Positions 1-11,440 are shown, counted from the stretch's first letter. The stretch: DNA of 64,000 bases from Parietaria judaica (GCA_954871525.1 OX940861.1:33927201-33991200); one strand, 5' to 3'. Notes: generated from the sequence alone by a model not told the origin. A program made the numbers and translations.

Positions 1-789
1 CTAGCTCAATTAACCAATTTCTGAAACATATGTACTTTTGTCGCAATAATTGGACAATTCGGGAAAACATCAAATTGCAAAAAATATTATGTCAAACTCA
101 CAGTTTCCTAATTATATACATTGTTAAACAATGAAACTACATCAAAAATATTAAAAATATTGCTCAAGTTCATTAATTTTCAAAAAATAAATACTTTTAC
201 CGCAATTATATAAACAATTCTAACAAACACTAAAATCACACCAAATCTGCAAATAAAATAACAAAAATCACACAAACTATTATAATTCATCCATATTCCT
301 TAATAAACCTAAAAAAATCAAATTCAACTATAACATTTGATTCAAAACATAAAATGTACAATCAAAGTATCATGAAACTCAAACTTGAACTTTCATTCAA
401 CCTAATAGCTTTCTATGTAACTCTATTAAATATAGAATAAAATTGTGAAAATTTGACATGATTCATACATATACAACATTTAAACTTCAAAACACTCAAG
501 ATCCACTAAAAAAAACCCTAAAAATACCTTTAAATTCCGAAATTAAAAGAAACTGGAACTTTTACCGCGAAAAAGAAAAAACTAAACTGGGGTTGACTTA
601 TCGTTTTTGACGTAAAAGTAACAAGCTTTTCGAAAAAATACACTTGAAAACTTAGCTCGAAAAGTGACTTGCTTTTCGAATAAAAAAATCGCGATAAAAC
701 GACAACGATAAGAGGAGATAAGTTACCGAGATGCCTAATTTCAGCGATAATCGCTCGATAATCGTTCGAAAATCGCGATTTTCGATTCC
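1..789. other. AT-rich non-coding flank, no gene seen
   Basis: No open frame with a recognisable domain is present. TPS exons 1 and 2 should lie here if TPS-C were complete, and I find neither an RRX8W exon nor the exon 2 sequence. Positions about 600-780 hold short repeated motifs (gcttttcgaa, cgataa, tcgcgat) that look like a retroelement edge or simple decay. TPS-like sequence begins abruptly at about 790. Confidence 0.5.
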
Positions 790-1158
790 TTCAAGGATGA
801 AAGTGGACATTTCAAGCCAAGCCTATGCAAGGACATCAAAGGACTGCTTTCTCTGTACGAAGCTTCGTACCATTCATTCAAGGATGAGACTATCTTGGAT
901 GAAGCCAGAGATTTCTCTACCAAACACCTCCAAGATTTCATCAACAATCACAGCAAAGATCGTGATGATGATGATCTTGTCGTTTTGGTGGGCCATGCCT
1001 TGGAGTTTCCTCGCCATTGGAGTATGTTGAGATTGGAAGCAAGGTGGTTCATTGATGTGTATGGGAAGGTGCAAAGCATGAATCCCGTTGTGCTTGAGCT
1101 TGCTATACTCGATTTCAATGTCGTTGATCCACATTGAAGATCTAAAATATGTATCGAG
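790..1158 (+). pseudogene. TPS-C exon 3 remnant
   Basis: Codes for the N-terminal-domain stretch containing GHFKPSLCKDIKGLLSLYEA and R-L-E-A-R-W-F-I-D. The ORF stops soon after LAILDFNVV because five bases present in TPS-A (the cagtc of its ttcgttcagtcgatcc) are missing. The donor gagGTAAAA follows at 1159. The Asp tract is only K-D-R-D-D-D-D, so this copy shows the short state of the repeat that is expanded in TPS-A and TPS-B. The 5' end joins unrelated sequence at about 790. Confidence 0.85.
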
Positions 1159-1524
1159 GTAAAATAACCGGATTTTTGTAGTTTTTTTTTTCTTTCGAAA
1201 TTGAATACAAATATTCGCACGAATTATCACACTTTATGATTTTCCCTCTATTAATTTTCTGCATCAAAATTTTGTAACATGTTTACATGCTGCGTCAAAA
1301 TTTGAATACAATTTTTTTACGTACCTCTTTAACTAATTTGTATAAAATTATTCCTATTTTAGCCAATTTTCTAACTCCTATAATTTTCTCCCTCTCTATG
1401 TTTCCTCACAGTATTGCATTTTTTTATTTCCAAACCTTCTTTATTCAAAAAACCTCAAAACCCTTAATATTTATGGAAAATATTTTGTCTTTTAAAATTT
1501 AACGTGAGATAACCATTAAAGATT

Positions 1525-1580
1525 CAATATAATATAATATAATATAATATAATATAATATAATATAATATAATATAATAT
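1525..1580. repeat. (AATAT)n microsatellite
   Basis: About eleven units of the pentamer aatat in what was TPS-C intron 3, followed by a short (ac)n run. Confidence 0.9.
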
Positions 1581-1646
1581 ATACACACACATTAAAACTC
1601 AATATATATCTGTAGAGGGTTGAACATGTTAAAATTGTGGAGGAAG

Positions 1647-1856
1647 GTGGTGGAGCAGCACAAGGCTGGGAGAGAAGTGTCCCTTTGCGAGAGACAGAGT
1701 GGTGGAGAACTTCATGTGGGCTGTGGGAACCGCATTCGAGCCACGGTTCGGGTATTTCCGGAGAATGCTTACACGCATCGGCTGCTTAATCTGTGTGGTC
1801 GACGATGTCTACGGCACACCGGGCGAGCTCAAGCTCTTCGGTGACGCTCTTCTCGG
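1647..1856 (+). pseudogene. TPS-C exon 4, damaged Asp-rich motif
   Basis: Frame reads [20 protein letters not shown] and on to [16 protein letters not shown] has DDVFDVYAMPNEL here, so three codons (D-V-Y class) are gone and the DDxxD metal-binding motif has become DDVYG. Acceptor aag is at 1644-1646 and donor GTAATT at 1857. The exon is 210 bp against 219 bp in the other copies, which is the 9 bp loss. Confidence 0.85.
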
Positions 1857-2123
1857 GTAATTCGTCACTGTCGAGCATTCTATTATATTATTCTTTTGTG
1901 ACCCCCGACCTTGAACCAAGGCGACAAATAATGATTCAAAATTTACAAGATAACAATTTTTAATAAAAATAGATAGATAATATTTTAGTACATATATATA
2001 GATTAATAAAATCGTATAACATAACTGAAAGAAATACGAAGTCTTGCTAAATGTTACTTGTTTAGGCTGGCATGATAGCTTTAGAATCTTTCTTTATTTA
2101 GTTACTTTTTTCAAGCCCTGCTT

Positions 2124-2124
<1 letters not shown>

Positions 2125-2175
<51 letters not shown>
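2125..2175. repeat. (TA)n microsatellite
   Basis: About 25 TA units in TPS-C intron 4. Confidence 0.9.
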
Positions 2176-2183
<8 letters not shown>

Positions 2184-2341
2184 AAGGAAACTTCAATAAG
2201 TATGCTCGGTAGAGCATGTGTTTTTGGAAAAGTACTCGAGTTTGTTAAATTACAAAATTATGCCCCCAACACACTTTTTGTCTTTACATAAACACTTTTA
2301 AACACTTTTAAACACATTAAACTATGCTCCAAAAACTGTTG

Positions 2342-2437
2342 ATGCTACATTTCGCGACCTACAATTTTATAAACGAAATGGTATTTGACGTGCTCAGAGA
2401 CCAAGACATCCTTGTCAACGAATACCTTAAGAAAAAG
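2342..2437 (+). pseudogene. TPS-C exon 5, 3' part only
   Basis: Reads M-L-H-F-A-T-Y-N-F-I-N-E-M-V-F-D-V-L and then R-D-Q-D-I-L-V-N-E-Y-L-K-K-K, matching the second part of TPS-A exon 5 (I-C-F-L-A-T-Y-N-C-V-N). The conserved opening R-W-D-V-N-A-I-D is not present upstream. The donor GTAATA follows at 2438. Confidence 0.8.
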
Positions 2438-2597
2438 GTAATATACACTAAATTTTGTCGGGATTAGACGATTTTGTTATATTATATATCGAGGTTATTA
2501 ATTTATCGAGATAAAATTTAGTCATGTTAGTTAGAATAGAGATTATAAGAATATAATATTTTATTGAGTTTATTGAATTTACACATGAATGATGAAT

Positions 2598-3445
2598 TTA
2601 CACAGGAATGTTGAATTTACATGATAACAACAACTATTTATATACCAAATTAATATAACAAGGAAAACTTCACGCTGCAAATTAATACACCACAAACTCT
2701 AAAATTATCCCACAAATTTTCATAATTCTCAAAACATCATTTTCAAATTTTATGTACATAATTCTCAAATTTTATGTACCCCTGCAAAATGGACATATCA
2801 CGTCCTGAAAAACAGACAAATCGCATTCTGAAAAATAGACGTATCGCATCCTGAAAAATGGACAATTAGGGGTATTCTGTTAACATAAAATTTGAAAAGG
2901 ATGTTTTGAGAATTATGAAAACTTAGGGGATAATTTTAGAATTTGTGGTGTTTTGGGGGATATTTTATGAAGTTTTCCTCTAACAATTAGTTATACAAAT
3001 TGTATTCGATTATCATGCATGACTTTTCCGAGCTGGTCTCAGGTTAATTTTTTTGAGCCGGACTCGGTTTGAATTGGGACGGCCTTGGGTTGACTATTTT
3101 GCCTGGCCAGGTTTGACTTTTTGTTACCAGGCTCGAGTTGGCTTTTTTGGTTGGGCTTGAGTTAAACCGGCTGAGAAAGTCAACCTGAGACCGGCACAAA
3201 AAAATCAATCTCTGGCCGACCTAAAATATTCAACCCTAGCCCAAACGGAAAAAGTCAAACCAAACCCGGTCCAAAAAAGTCAAACTGAGCTCAGCCCATA
3301 AAAGTCAACTGAGTCCGGCTAAAAAAACTTAACCCGATACTGCCCCGAAAAATCTCATGCATGATAATCCAATAAAATTTGTGTCACTAATTGTTATATT
3401 AGTTTGGTATAAAAATATTTATTGTTATCATTTAAAATCAATAAT
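2598..3445. mobile_element. Foldback (long inverted repeat) DNA element
   Basis: The left side (cattcgattatcatgcatgac, taacaattag) and right side (catgcatgataatcc, ctaattgtta) are inverted copies of each other. The inner arms are made of degenerate about 25-30 bp subrepeats built on GTCAACCCGAGC-type units, in one orientation on the left (ggttgactattttg) and the other on the right (aaaagtcaacc). A further outer pair, near 2622-2661 and 3394-3430, is also inverted. No ORF is present. A half copy of the same family lies at about 13060-13590. The exact outer ends are uncertain. Confidence 0.65.
2662..2980. mobile_element. Nested MITE inside the foldback arm
   Basis: A 319 bp element with long imperfect inverted termini (ggaaaacttca at the left, tgaagttttcc at the right; inner match tctaaaattatccc/ggggataattttaga). 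It interrupts the left arm of the foldback element and is flanked by a direct repeat taacaa (2656-2661 and 2981-2986). It is non-coding and contains a short direct repeat of the type gacatatcgcatcctgaaaa at 2780-2870. Confidence 0.7.
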
Positions 3446-3574
3446 CTTGTGTAGCTTAGTGGTGAATGTTGGTTCCCACAAAGTAGTCGCTGCCAAAGAA
3501 ATACCAAACAATAAGCAACCACTAGAAAAGAATCGGCGATATAAACACACGACACTAATGCTTGCAAACAATCA

Positions 3575-3852
3575 TGTTGGTTCCAAACTGGATCTTTAAG
3601 CCAAAAGCACATACAAGAACACAAAGAGAAACGAGAAGAGTTTTTGGGAGAATATTCTATGTATTGAATAATGTCGAAATTACAGGAAAGGGGAAAGTTT
3701 GAGTTAATTACACTCTACAAGGTATATATAGGCAATCCAAACTTGGTGCCCAAGTTTAAAAATAAATGTAAACTAGTAAAGGAAAGCTTGCCAACTTAGC
3801 AAAACTTGCTGAGCAAGCATACTTGATGACCAAGTCACGATTAAATTTCACA
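3575..3852 (-). repeat. 3' LTR of Copia element (left)
   Basis: 278 bp, TG...CA ends, same length as the partner at 8338-8615. The purine-rich tract lies just inside it (ttctccccc on the + strand at 3853-3861). Confidence 0.93.
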
Positions 3853-3899
3853 TTCTCCCCCGTAATCTTGACTTAGTTCGAGGTTCTTCACCTCGAGCA

Positions 3900-5400
3900 T
3901 CGCTCTCATCTCTGCGAACTTGACCCAAGCTAAGGTTTTAGTGAGGATGTCAGCACGATGCTCCTTAATGCTTACAAACTCCACGATAACCTTCCTCTTC
4001 TCCACACACTATCTAATGAAATGGAATTTAGTGTCGATGTGCTTGCGGCGACCATGGAACATTGGATTCTTCATCAACGTGACTGCACACTTGTTATCCA
4101 AATAGTGAGTTACTGGCTTATGTTCGCTTCCGGTCAACTCGCTTATCAAGCTGCCATGAACTCTGCCTCGCAAAAGGATATAGCCACTGTCCTCTACTTC
4201 TGGGATTTCCAGTTGATCAGGTTCTCGTTGAGGTAGAATGTCATCCGCCTAGTACTCTTCCAGTCAACAATATCACCGGCTAGATCACTGTCGGTGAATC
4301 CAACCAGCTCTCCATCCCCGCTTCCCCTTCCATACTGGGTCCCGTAAGTCGTCAATCCCTTCACATAACTAAGGATGTGCTTTACTGCCTCCTGGTGCAA
4401 GCTCGTCGGCTGCTCCATGTGACGACTCACCATCCATACCGCATTATAGATATCTGGTCAGGTATGGGCAGGTACTTCAAATACCCGATGACACGTCTGT
4501 ACTCCGTGAGATCCACTAAGGTTCCTTCTGCATCTTTCCCAAGCTGCAACTTCGCCTCCATGGGGTACTTGCTCGCGTTGCACTCCGCCATGTTGAACTG
4601 CTTGAGAAACTTCTTCGCATAGGCCGTCTGCCTTAGCGTGATTCATTCCTTCTTCTTATCGACCTCTATCCCGAGGTAATATGAAAGTAGTCCAAGGTCA
4701 CTCATCTCGAACTCCTTCATCATCTACTCCTTGAATCCATCAATGCCTTCTGCACTAGATCCAGTCACAATTAGGTCGTCGACATACACACGGACGATGA
4801 CGGACTCCTCTCCTGAGTTCCTCATGTAGACTGTTTACTCTTTAGAGCACTTGTTACAACGAAGACTCTTCGTACTCCTGTCGAGTGAAATGTTCCATGC
4901 ACGTGGTGCTTGTTTCAACCCATAAAGAGCTTTTGACAACTTGTACACCTTGTGGTCTGCAACCTTGTCTAGAAACCTTCGGGTTGAGCGACGTAGACTC
5001 CCTCCTTTAATTTACCATTCAAGAACGCTGATTTGACGTCCAGGTGATGGATCTTCTAGCCTCGGTGAGCTGTGAGGGCTAGGATCAGCCAGGTTGTGTC
5101 GAGTCTGGCTACTGGAGCAAATACCACTTCGAAGTCTACTCCTTGCTTCCTTACGTAGCTCTTTGCGACCAGCGTGGCTTTATGCTTGAGGATCTTGCCT
5201 TCTGAGTGCTTCTTGATCTTGTAGACCCTTTTTAGACCAATGCACTTTAGACTTTTTGGAAGATCGACAAGCTCCCATGTCTCATTCTTCTCGGTGGACT
5301 CAAGCTCCTTCTTCATCCTCCTGCCATTATTTCTCGGTGGTTGCCTCGCGATAGCTGGTTGGCTCCTCAGCACAAACAAGTAAGAGCTCTTCTAGGCTCA
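3900..5400 (-). pseudogene. Copia reverse transcriptase/RNase H, broken
   Basis: Minus-strand fragments: N-E-T-W-E-L-V-D-L-P-K near 5280, then F-A-P-V-A-R-L-D-T near 5110 (start of the RT domain), the catalytic Y-V-D-D box near 4775-4790, and RNase H pieces ending with D-W-K-S-T-R-R-M-T-F-Y near 4230. Stops and frameshifts separate all of these. In an intact Copia element they would be one frame with integrase. Confidence 0.8.
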
Positions 5401-5721
5401 ACTCGAGCTCCCACGCTTCTTCGTAGATGTCGGACACTCAACTGAACCATCGTGGTCTGTCCTTGATCGACGAGCCTCCCGAGCTAGTTCCACCTGAACC
5501 TTCTCTCTCTAGGATCGGGTGATCATCCCTGATCCCGACAAGGGTGAACCTGGAGGTGACACACCCGTTCTAGATGCATCCGAGTTGGTTCTGGTCGAGC
5601 TGGTTCCCGTCGCGTCGCTACCCGTTGCGCTACTTCTTGTCGCGCTAGTTACCGTCGCGCTGGTTCCAGGTGATAGTCCTTTCCAGGGATTTCCTTGTTC
5701 TTCCTGCTCGGCCACCTCTTC

Positions 5722-7010
5722 CTACTCGAGGAAGAAATCCACTGAGCTCTCTTCGGGCTCTCCCTGTTCTTCGCGGCAGTCCCACTTCTTATCCTCTTCA
5801 AACACAGCATATCTGATCGCATGAGCCTTGCCGCATCGAGGGTCGTAAAACTTGTGTGCCTTGCTGCCCTCTTCGGCGCCTAGGTACACCATGGGCTCAC
5901 TCTGATCATCGAGCTTCTTGAGGTGTGGTTCCACTCTCTTCACGTGAGCGGTGCACCCAAACACCCTAAAATGCTCCACATGAGGTTTCTTCCCTTTCCA
6001 CATTTGGTAAGGGGTGCGCTCGCCTAGTGTCTTCGTTGGCAAGCGGTTCAGCAAGTAGACCGCGTGTCGTACTGCTTCACCCCAATGTCTTGTCGGGACC
6101 TACATGCTTTTCATCAAGCTCCTCGCAATGTGCGTGACAGTCCGATTTCGTCTCTCCACCACGCCATTCTGTTGAGGCGTGTATGGTGTCGTCAGGTGTC
6201 GCTCTAAACCTTCTTCTCCGTAATACTCGGCAAACTTGTCACAGGTGAACTCTCCTCCACAGTCTGTTCACAAAGTCTTCAGTCTATGCCCTAACTGGTT
6301 CTCCACGAGCCTCTTGAACTTCTTGAAGACTTCAAAGGCTCATGTTTTCTCCTTGAGCGTGTACACCCTCATCCATCGGCTGTAGTCATCGACAAGAAGT
6401 AAAAAAATACTTATTGCCAACGAGTGTTGCCGGGGTGATAGGACCACACAGGTCCGCATGCACCAGCTGAAGTGGTCGCTCTGCTCGAAAGTTGGACTTG
6501 ATAAAAAAATGGCACTCTTGCCTGTTTCCCGACCATGCAGCATTCATATAGCTGGTCGGGGTGTGGAATCTTGGGCACCATAAAAGCCATCTCCTTGTCG
6601 TCTATCTTCTTGAGCGCGTAGAAATTCACGTGCCTAAATCTCGCATGCCATAGCCACGCTAGGTCAGCAATCGACGCCATCAAGCAAACCGGTTAATCTA
6701 CCAAAAGGTTGATCTTGTACAACCGATTTGGTGATCTCATCACCTTCATCATTACCCGCCGTCGCGGTTCCACATCTTTAGGAACTCTCCTGATAGGATC
6801 ATTGTGTGACCGATATCAGTCATTTTTCCTAGGCTGATGATGTTACTCTTCAGCTTCGAAAGGTAGTAAACTTCGGTCAACAAGCGTTGGTCCCCATTCT
6901 TGCACTTGAACAGGATGGACCCTCTACCTTTGATGTCAACGATGAAACCATCGGCAAACTTCACGCTTCCTGTGATCTTCTCGTCGAGCGCTTCAAACTT
7001 GGCTCAATGA
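5722..7010 (-). pseudogene. Copia GAG-pre-integrase/integrase, broken
   Basis: The 5722-6054 fragment has the integrase C-terminal stretch T-P-Y-Q-M-W-K-G-K-K-P followed by F-R-V-F-G-C-T-A-H-V. The 6411-6683 fragment has the GAG-pre-integrase L-W-H-A-R-F-R-H-V-N-F. The 6752-6964 fragment is the beta-rich stretch just before it (I-K-G-R-G-S-I-L). Several frameshifts are present. Confidence 0.8.
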
Positions 7011-7439
7011 CCCATCATGTGGTTGTTGGCTCCGTTGTCTAAATGCCAAACGTCGTTCTAGACTTTCTCTTTGCCATCTGCGAGTAGGTTGGCGACAACC
7101 TTGTCTTCATTGAGCATCACCGTTCTGGACTTCTCTGCCATCATCTGCTCGTCCGTCGTTCTGCCATCATCTGCTCGTCCGTCGGGCTCAGTACTTAGTC
7201 GTTAGGCACCTCCTCGCTGGGTACCTGGTCGTCAAGTAATACGTCAACGTGCTCCTGGTCGATGCGTGTCTGGTCGACCACATCCTGGTTGCCGCGTCGC
7301 GTCAGGTTAACCACTTGCTCGACGTAAGTCAGGTTGACCAAATCCTCGTTGACATGCTAATCGCTACTTAAATCCACCGTCTCCTCGGCGAACATAAGTG
7401 CGTGCTCGTCGTCATCGAATCTCACTAGATTCGCTTCTT

Positions 7440-8337
7440 CGTCGCGGTTCTTAGTACAACACTTCGATGTATAGTGACCATACTTCTGACAATTGTAGCA
7501 CTTCACTGTGCTCTTGTCCTTGTGGGTGGCGCCGTCTTGGAGGGGAGTGCTTCTGCCTCGACCACGCTGGTCGCGACCACGTCCTCAACCTCGGCGTTTG
7601 CCACGTTCACGGCTTTCGCTGCCGTATCCGCTGCGACTCGATGAGCCGAAAGAAGAACGTTCTCGTTGGTTCCACTTCTGCTTAGCCATACATTCTTCAT
7701 GCGTGAGCAGGAGGTGCTTGTCCTCTTCCTAGTCGATATAGCCCCGAAGCCTCTCCTCGTGGACTTTCAGACAACCGACAACCTCCTCGACTGTCATAGT
7801 CTTAAGATCGCCGAACTACTCGATCGACGTCACGATCTGCAAGTAACGTGAGGCACTGCTCGCTGGAACTTCTTGACCACCGTGGTTTCGTCCACTTGGT
7901 CGCCTAGCGAGCGGATACCTGTAACAAGGGAGGTAAGCTTCATCGCGAATTCGTTGATAGATTCACCGTCCCTCATACGGACAACCTAGAACTCACTCTT
8001 CAAGGTTTGAACCCTGGTATCCTTGTCGCGTTCTGCGCCCATGTGCATCGTCCGAAGCGACTCCCACGCTTCATTTGCGGAATCCTTCTCGGCGATCATG
8101 AGAAGGACATCTTTTGGAACTCCCTGATAGATGGCCGCAAGCGCCATCCTATCCTTCCGAACTTTGACTTCTTCGTCTTTTACGGCCTCCCAAACTACTT
8201 GCGCTTGAAGATTCGGATAACTCAGCGTGACATCCCCTTCCTTCTAGTTCTTCGTGGTTGTCATCTCTATTGCGACAACCTTCCTGGGTGGCGGCGGTGA
8301 CGACATGTCTTCTGGAACTTGAAGCTCTGATACCAAA
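7440..8337 (-). pseudogene. Copia gag with CCHC zinc knuckle, broken
   Basis: Read on the minus strand, C-Y-N-C-Q-K-Y-G-H-Y-T-S-K-C lies at about 7455-7500, a CX2CX4HX4C nucleic-acid-binding knuckle. Upstream, near 8030-8150, is the UBN2-type gag stretch (P-K-D-V-L-L-M-I-A-E-K and A-W-E-S-L-R-T-M). The start is close to 8310, just after the primer site. Confidence 0.75.
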
Positions 8338-8615
8338 TGTTGGTTCCAAACTGGATCGTTAAGCCAAAAGCACACATAAGAACACAAAGAGAAACGAGAA
8401 TAGTTTTGGGGAGAATACTCTCTGTATTGAATAATGTCAAAATTACAAGAAAGGAGAAAGTTGGAGTTAATTACACTCTACAAGGTATATATAGGCAATC
8501 CAAATTGGGTGCCCAAGTTTAACAATAAATGTAAACTATTAAAGGAAAGCTTGTCAACTCAGCAAAACTTGTCGAGCAAGCATACTTGATGACCAAGTCG
8601 CGATTAAATTTAACA
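8338..8615 (-). repeat. 5' LTR of Copia element (right)
   Basis: 278 bp. It is followed inward, on the minus strand, by the tRNA-Met primer site TGGTATCAGAGC at about 8325-8336. Confidence 0.93.
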
Positions 8616-8949
8616 AATCACACACAACACACTCAATGATATAATCAATGGTGATAAGTGAGTAAAGAGAGTAATAACATGTTAAAATTTAATTACTTAT
8701 GCCAAAATTTCTTATGTTACTGAAAATTTTTGCCACTAAGAAAATATTGCTTATATAAGTCAAGTTACGTGTGGGTATTTTGCCGCAAATATATTTTTGC
8801 AACAAAAAAATTTAGAAATAAAGAGTATAGATAAACAAATTTTAACCATCTATATATCTAAATATATATATATTTATATATAGATGGTTAAGTAAGTAAC
8901 GTATCATTCTTTAATCCGATTAAGTAACATATCATTCTTTAATCTCCAG

Positions 8950-9198
8950 TGGGCAGACCTAATTAGGGGCTATATTCTGGAGGCGAAATGGTTTTACAAT
9001 GAATACACGCCCAGCTTTGAAGAGTATATGGAGAATGCTCGGGTTTCAATTGGAATTCCTAACGTACTATCACATGCTTGTTTTTGGGTTACCAATCCCA
9101 TATCAAAAAACACCATTGACTGTTTGATGGAGAATTCCAGCATTCTGCACCACTGCTCGATTCTCACCCGACTCGCAAATGATTTAGGGACTGCCCCG
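8950..9198 (+). pseudogene. TPS-C exon 6, open frame
   Basis: 249 bp, the same length as in TPS-A. It starts W-A-D-L-I-R-G-Y-I-L-E-A-K-W after acceptor ccag and ends A-N-D-L-G-T-A-P before donor GTGAGA at 9199. It carries the N-D-x-x-T part of the NSE/DTE metal site. No stop or frameshift is seen, so this part has decayed least. Confidence 0.85.
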
Positions 9199-9492
9199 GT
9201 GAGAATAAATTACTTATTGCTATTAACATATCTTTGAATTTGAATTTCGAATTTCAAATTGAATTCAAATATATAAAAAAAAATCTATATTTATAACCAT
9301 GTTAAGAGGACTACAATGTTGATTTTTGACACGATATCGATATAATGATCCGGGGCGGACCTACCTAAACCCCAAAGGGTTGGGTGGTCCTCTTTTTAAG
9401 TTCTAAATTTGATTCTTTTTAAGTTCTAAATTTGATTTACATTTAAGACATTCATCTTTTATATAAATAATAAATTGTAGTAAATAAAAAAT

Positions 9493-9699
9493 TAAGGGGT
9501 GAAACCGAAACCAGGAAATTAAAAAAATTCATCCCAGCTCTGAAAAACTGGAAAAAAAAAATTGGGTACCGGTTCCGGTTCCCAACTCCAAAAACAGAGA
9601 ACCGGGACGTAGCGGTTCTAGGTTTTAAGCTAAATTTCCCGGTGTTTTTTTAAAACCAGTCCGGGACCGGTACTGAAAACGGATACAAAATTTTCACCC
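9493..9699. mobile_element. Short hAT-type MITE
   Basis: Starts aaggggtgaaa and ends ttttcacccct, inverted termini of the same type as the element at 11986-12743. The interior has the same ccggttcc/ggaaccgg palindromic motifs. I could not define a clean 8 bp target duplication. Confidence 0.55.
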
Positions 9700-9833
9700 C
9701 TGAAAAATAGAAAAGAGAGAGGGATCAGCCTCTTTGCAGTATAACTGATCATTAGTACATTCATAAGCACATTAATATAGCCCTGCATTGGCATATTTTG
9801 CTTTCTTCCCACTACATCGATGTGATTATTCAG

Positions 9834-10145
9834 GTGGAGATGGAACGAGGCGATGTGTCGAAATCCATTCAGTGCTACATGAAGACGACCGGCGTCTCCG
9901 AGGAGGAGGCTCGGAAGCACATCAAGTTCCTGATCGGTGAGGCCTGGAAGCAGATGAACGAAGACCGTGCTGCCGAGGCTCCCTTCTCTCGGGTCTTCAA
10001 CGATGTAGCCGCGAACATTGCCAGGAGCGCGCAGACGATGTATCAGCACGGCGATGGCCACGGTGCTCCACAAGACTTCGATGTCACCAAGAACAGAGTT
10101 CTCTCCATACTCGTCAACCCCATTCCCTATCAGCTTGGAAACTGA
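9834..10145 (+). pseudogene. TPS-C exon 7 with stop codon
   Basis: Acceptor ttcag is at 9829-9833. Frame V-E-M-E-R-G-D-V-S-K-S-I-Q-C completes the NSE/DTE motif started in exon 6, continues through W-K-Q-M-N-E-D and M-Y-Q-H-G-D-G-H-G, and ends N-P-I-P-Y-Q-L-G-N with TGA. This is the usual C-terminus of TPS-b enzymes (helices J-K). No break is visible. Confidence 0.85.
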
Positions 10146-10479
10146 AAACCCTAGGCACTAATCTATACATACATATACATACATATATATATATATGGTA
10201 TAACACATGCCTAAGCTTTTGGTTTTGGTCGAGCTTTATATGTTTTTGTTTGTCGTGTTCTGCATGGCACTGCTTAATAAGCGTTATGAATAAGGTCTTG
10301 GAGGTTGTACGTGTCAAGAGAATATATACTATAGTCTCATCGCTGCTCTTCAATGAAATAAGATTTTAATTAAGTTTCTCAAATGCTCTAGACTCGCTTG
10401 GATATATTCAATTATTTTTGTAGTTTTTATTAATTATTTTGCATGTATTTCTTAGCTTGTAAATCAAAAGCAAAATTCA

Positions 10480-10510
<31 letters not shown>

Positions 10511-10857
10511 TCTCTATAAACTAATTATGTTGGGATATTAAAATTTTATTATATTATTAAAATTATTAATTATTAAAAAAACTTTAATGATATTAGTTAG
10601 AGTACTTGAGAATATGTATATTATATATATATTATTTTAATGAAATTATTAATTCATTGAGTATTAGTTTAATAAGTTTCCTATTATATTAAGCTTTGAC
10701 TATAGCTCGCTCTGGGTCTAAGTTTATAACTCACAAATATACTGTATATATTATTTAAATATCTCGATGTCTTCGGAAGAATTGGGAAAACTCGCCAAAA
10801 TGAACTGGATTCCTTTATTTGATATAGCCCATATGATATGTTATATGTATATATATA
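10146..10857. other. Intergenic, AT-rich
   Basis: Downstream flank of TPS-C. It holds a (ta)n run at 10480-10504 and possible polyadenylation-like AT tracts. No gene is seen. Confidence 0.6.
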
Positions 10858-11440
10858 CAGGGGCGGATCCAGCCACATTTGGGGGTGGTTAATGTCACCC
10901 CCGGGTTGTCCGACGGAATTTTTTGCGTTATATTTTTAGAACTAAAATTTTCATATTTTTTCTATGTATACTAAACATGTCTGGGAAAAAGATGATGAGT
11001 AGCTTTGGTTCAGCGGAAATAACCTTGTTTGTCCATCGGCGGGTGTGTGTCGAACCCAGTTATTTCACTTACAACTTTTTTTTAAGTTTGTTTATGCCTT
11101 ATTCCACTGACAACTTTTATTTTGGTAAATTAAAACTTTCCTTTTCTGGAACTAGAAGTAGAACTACTGAGCTAGGTAGTAATTTATATATATATATATA
11201 ACAAACTGTTGTCTTACCTAATTTACTCCACGTTAATTAAAATATATTTAAAAGCTCATTAAATTTTTTAATAGAAAAAAATGAGTTAGTTGTTTTGCTT
11301 GGTATGTAATCAACAAAATCGTCATTGAATTTAAGAGTTTTAATAATAAATTCTCTTTGTTCGCTACGTCATTTAAAAAAAAAAAGTTACAAAAATTACA
11401 TATCGTCACCCCCTAACTCAGATTCCTGGGTCCGCCCCTG
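10858..11440. mobile_element. Non-autonomous hAT element, 583 bp
   Basis: Terminal inverted repeats CAGGGGCGGATCCAG at the left and CTGGGTCCGCCCCTG at the right, with one mismatch. An 8 bp duplication tatatata lies at 10850-10857 and 11441-11448, though the target is simple sequence, so this is weaker evidence than usual. No transposase ORF. The termini and 8 bp duplication fit the hAT superfamily. Confidence 0.8.

Larger units (their letters stand above)
3575..8615 (-). mobile_element. Ty1/Copia LTR retrotransposon, decayed, 5041 bp
   Basis: A full-ended element on the minus strand inserted in TPS-C intron 5. LTRs of 278 bp lie at 3575-3852 and 8338-8615, start TGTTGG and end ACA. The 5 bp target duplication aatca is at 3570-3574 and 8616-8620. 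Inside the right LTR, read on the minus strand, is TGGTATCAGAGC, the usual Copia primer site complementary to initiator Met tRNA. The purine tract gggggagaa borders the left LTR. Order on the minus strand is gag, zinc knuckle, GAG-pre-integrase, integrase, reverse transcriptase, RNase H, which is the Copia order. The frame is broken many times. By hand count the two LTRs differ at about 21 of 278 sites, so this is an older insertion than the Copia element at 17918. Confidence 0.93.
790..10145 (+). pseudogene. TPS-C: decayed terpene synthase (TPS-b type)
   Basis: Remnants of exons 3 to 7 of a class I plant terpene synthase lie in the right order and orientation at 790-1158, 1647-1856, 2342-2437, 8950-9198 and 9834-10145. 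Exons 1 and 2, which would carry the RRX8W motif, are missing. Exon 3 has lost its 5' end and has a 5 bp deletion near its 3' end compared with TPS-A. Exon 4 lacks three codons in the Asp-rich metal site. Exon 5 has lost its first half. Intron 5 is swollen by a foldback element, a nested MITE and a 5.0 kb Copia element. Exons 6 and 7 are still open, end in a normal stop and keep the second metal site, read as N-D-L-G-T-A-P-V-E across the junction. It is clearly more diverged from TPS-A than TPS-B is, so it is an older paralogue. The breaks rule out a normal enzyme. Confidence 0.88.

Noticed and set aside
9340..9400. ccggggcggacctacc as a hAT terminus
   Set aside because: It resembles caggggcggatccag at 10858, but no matching inverted end or 8 bp duplication was found, so it was not called.
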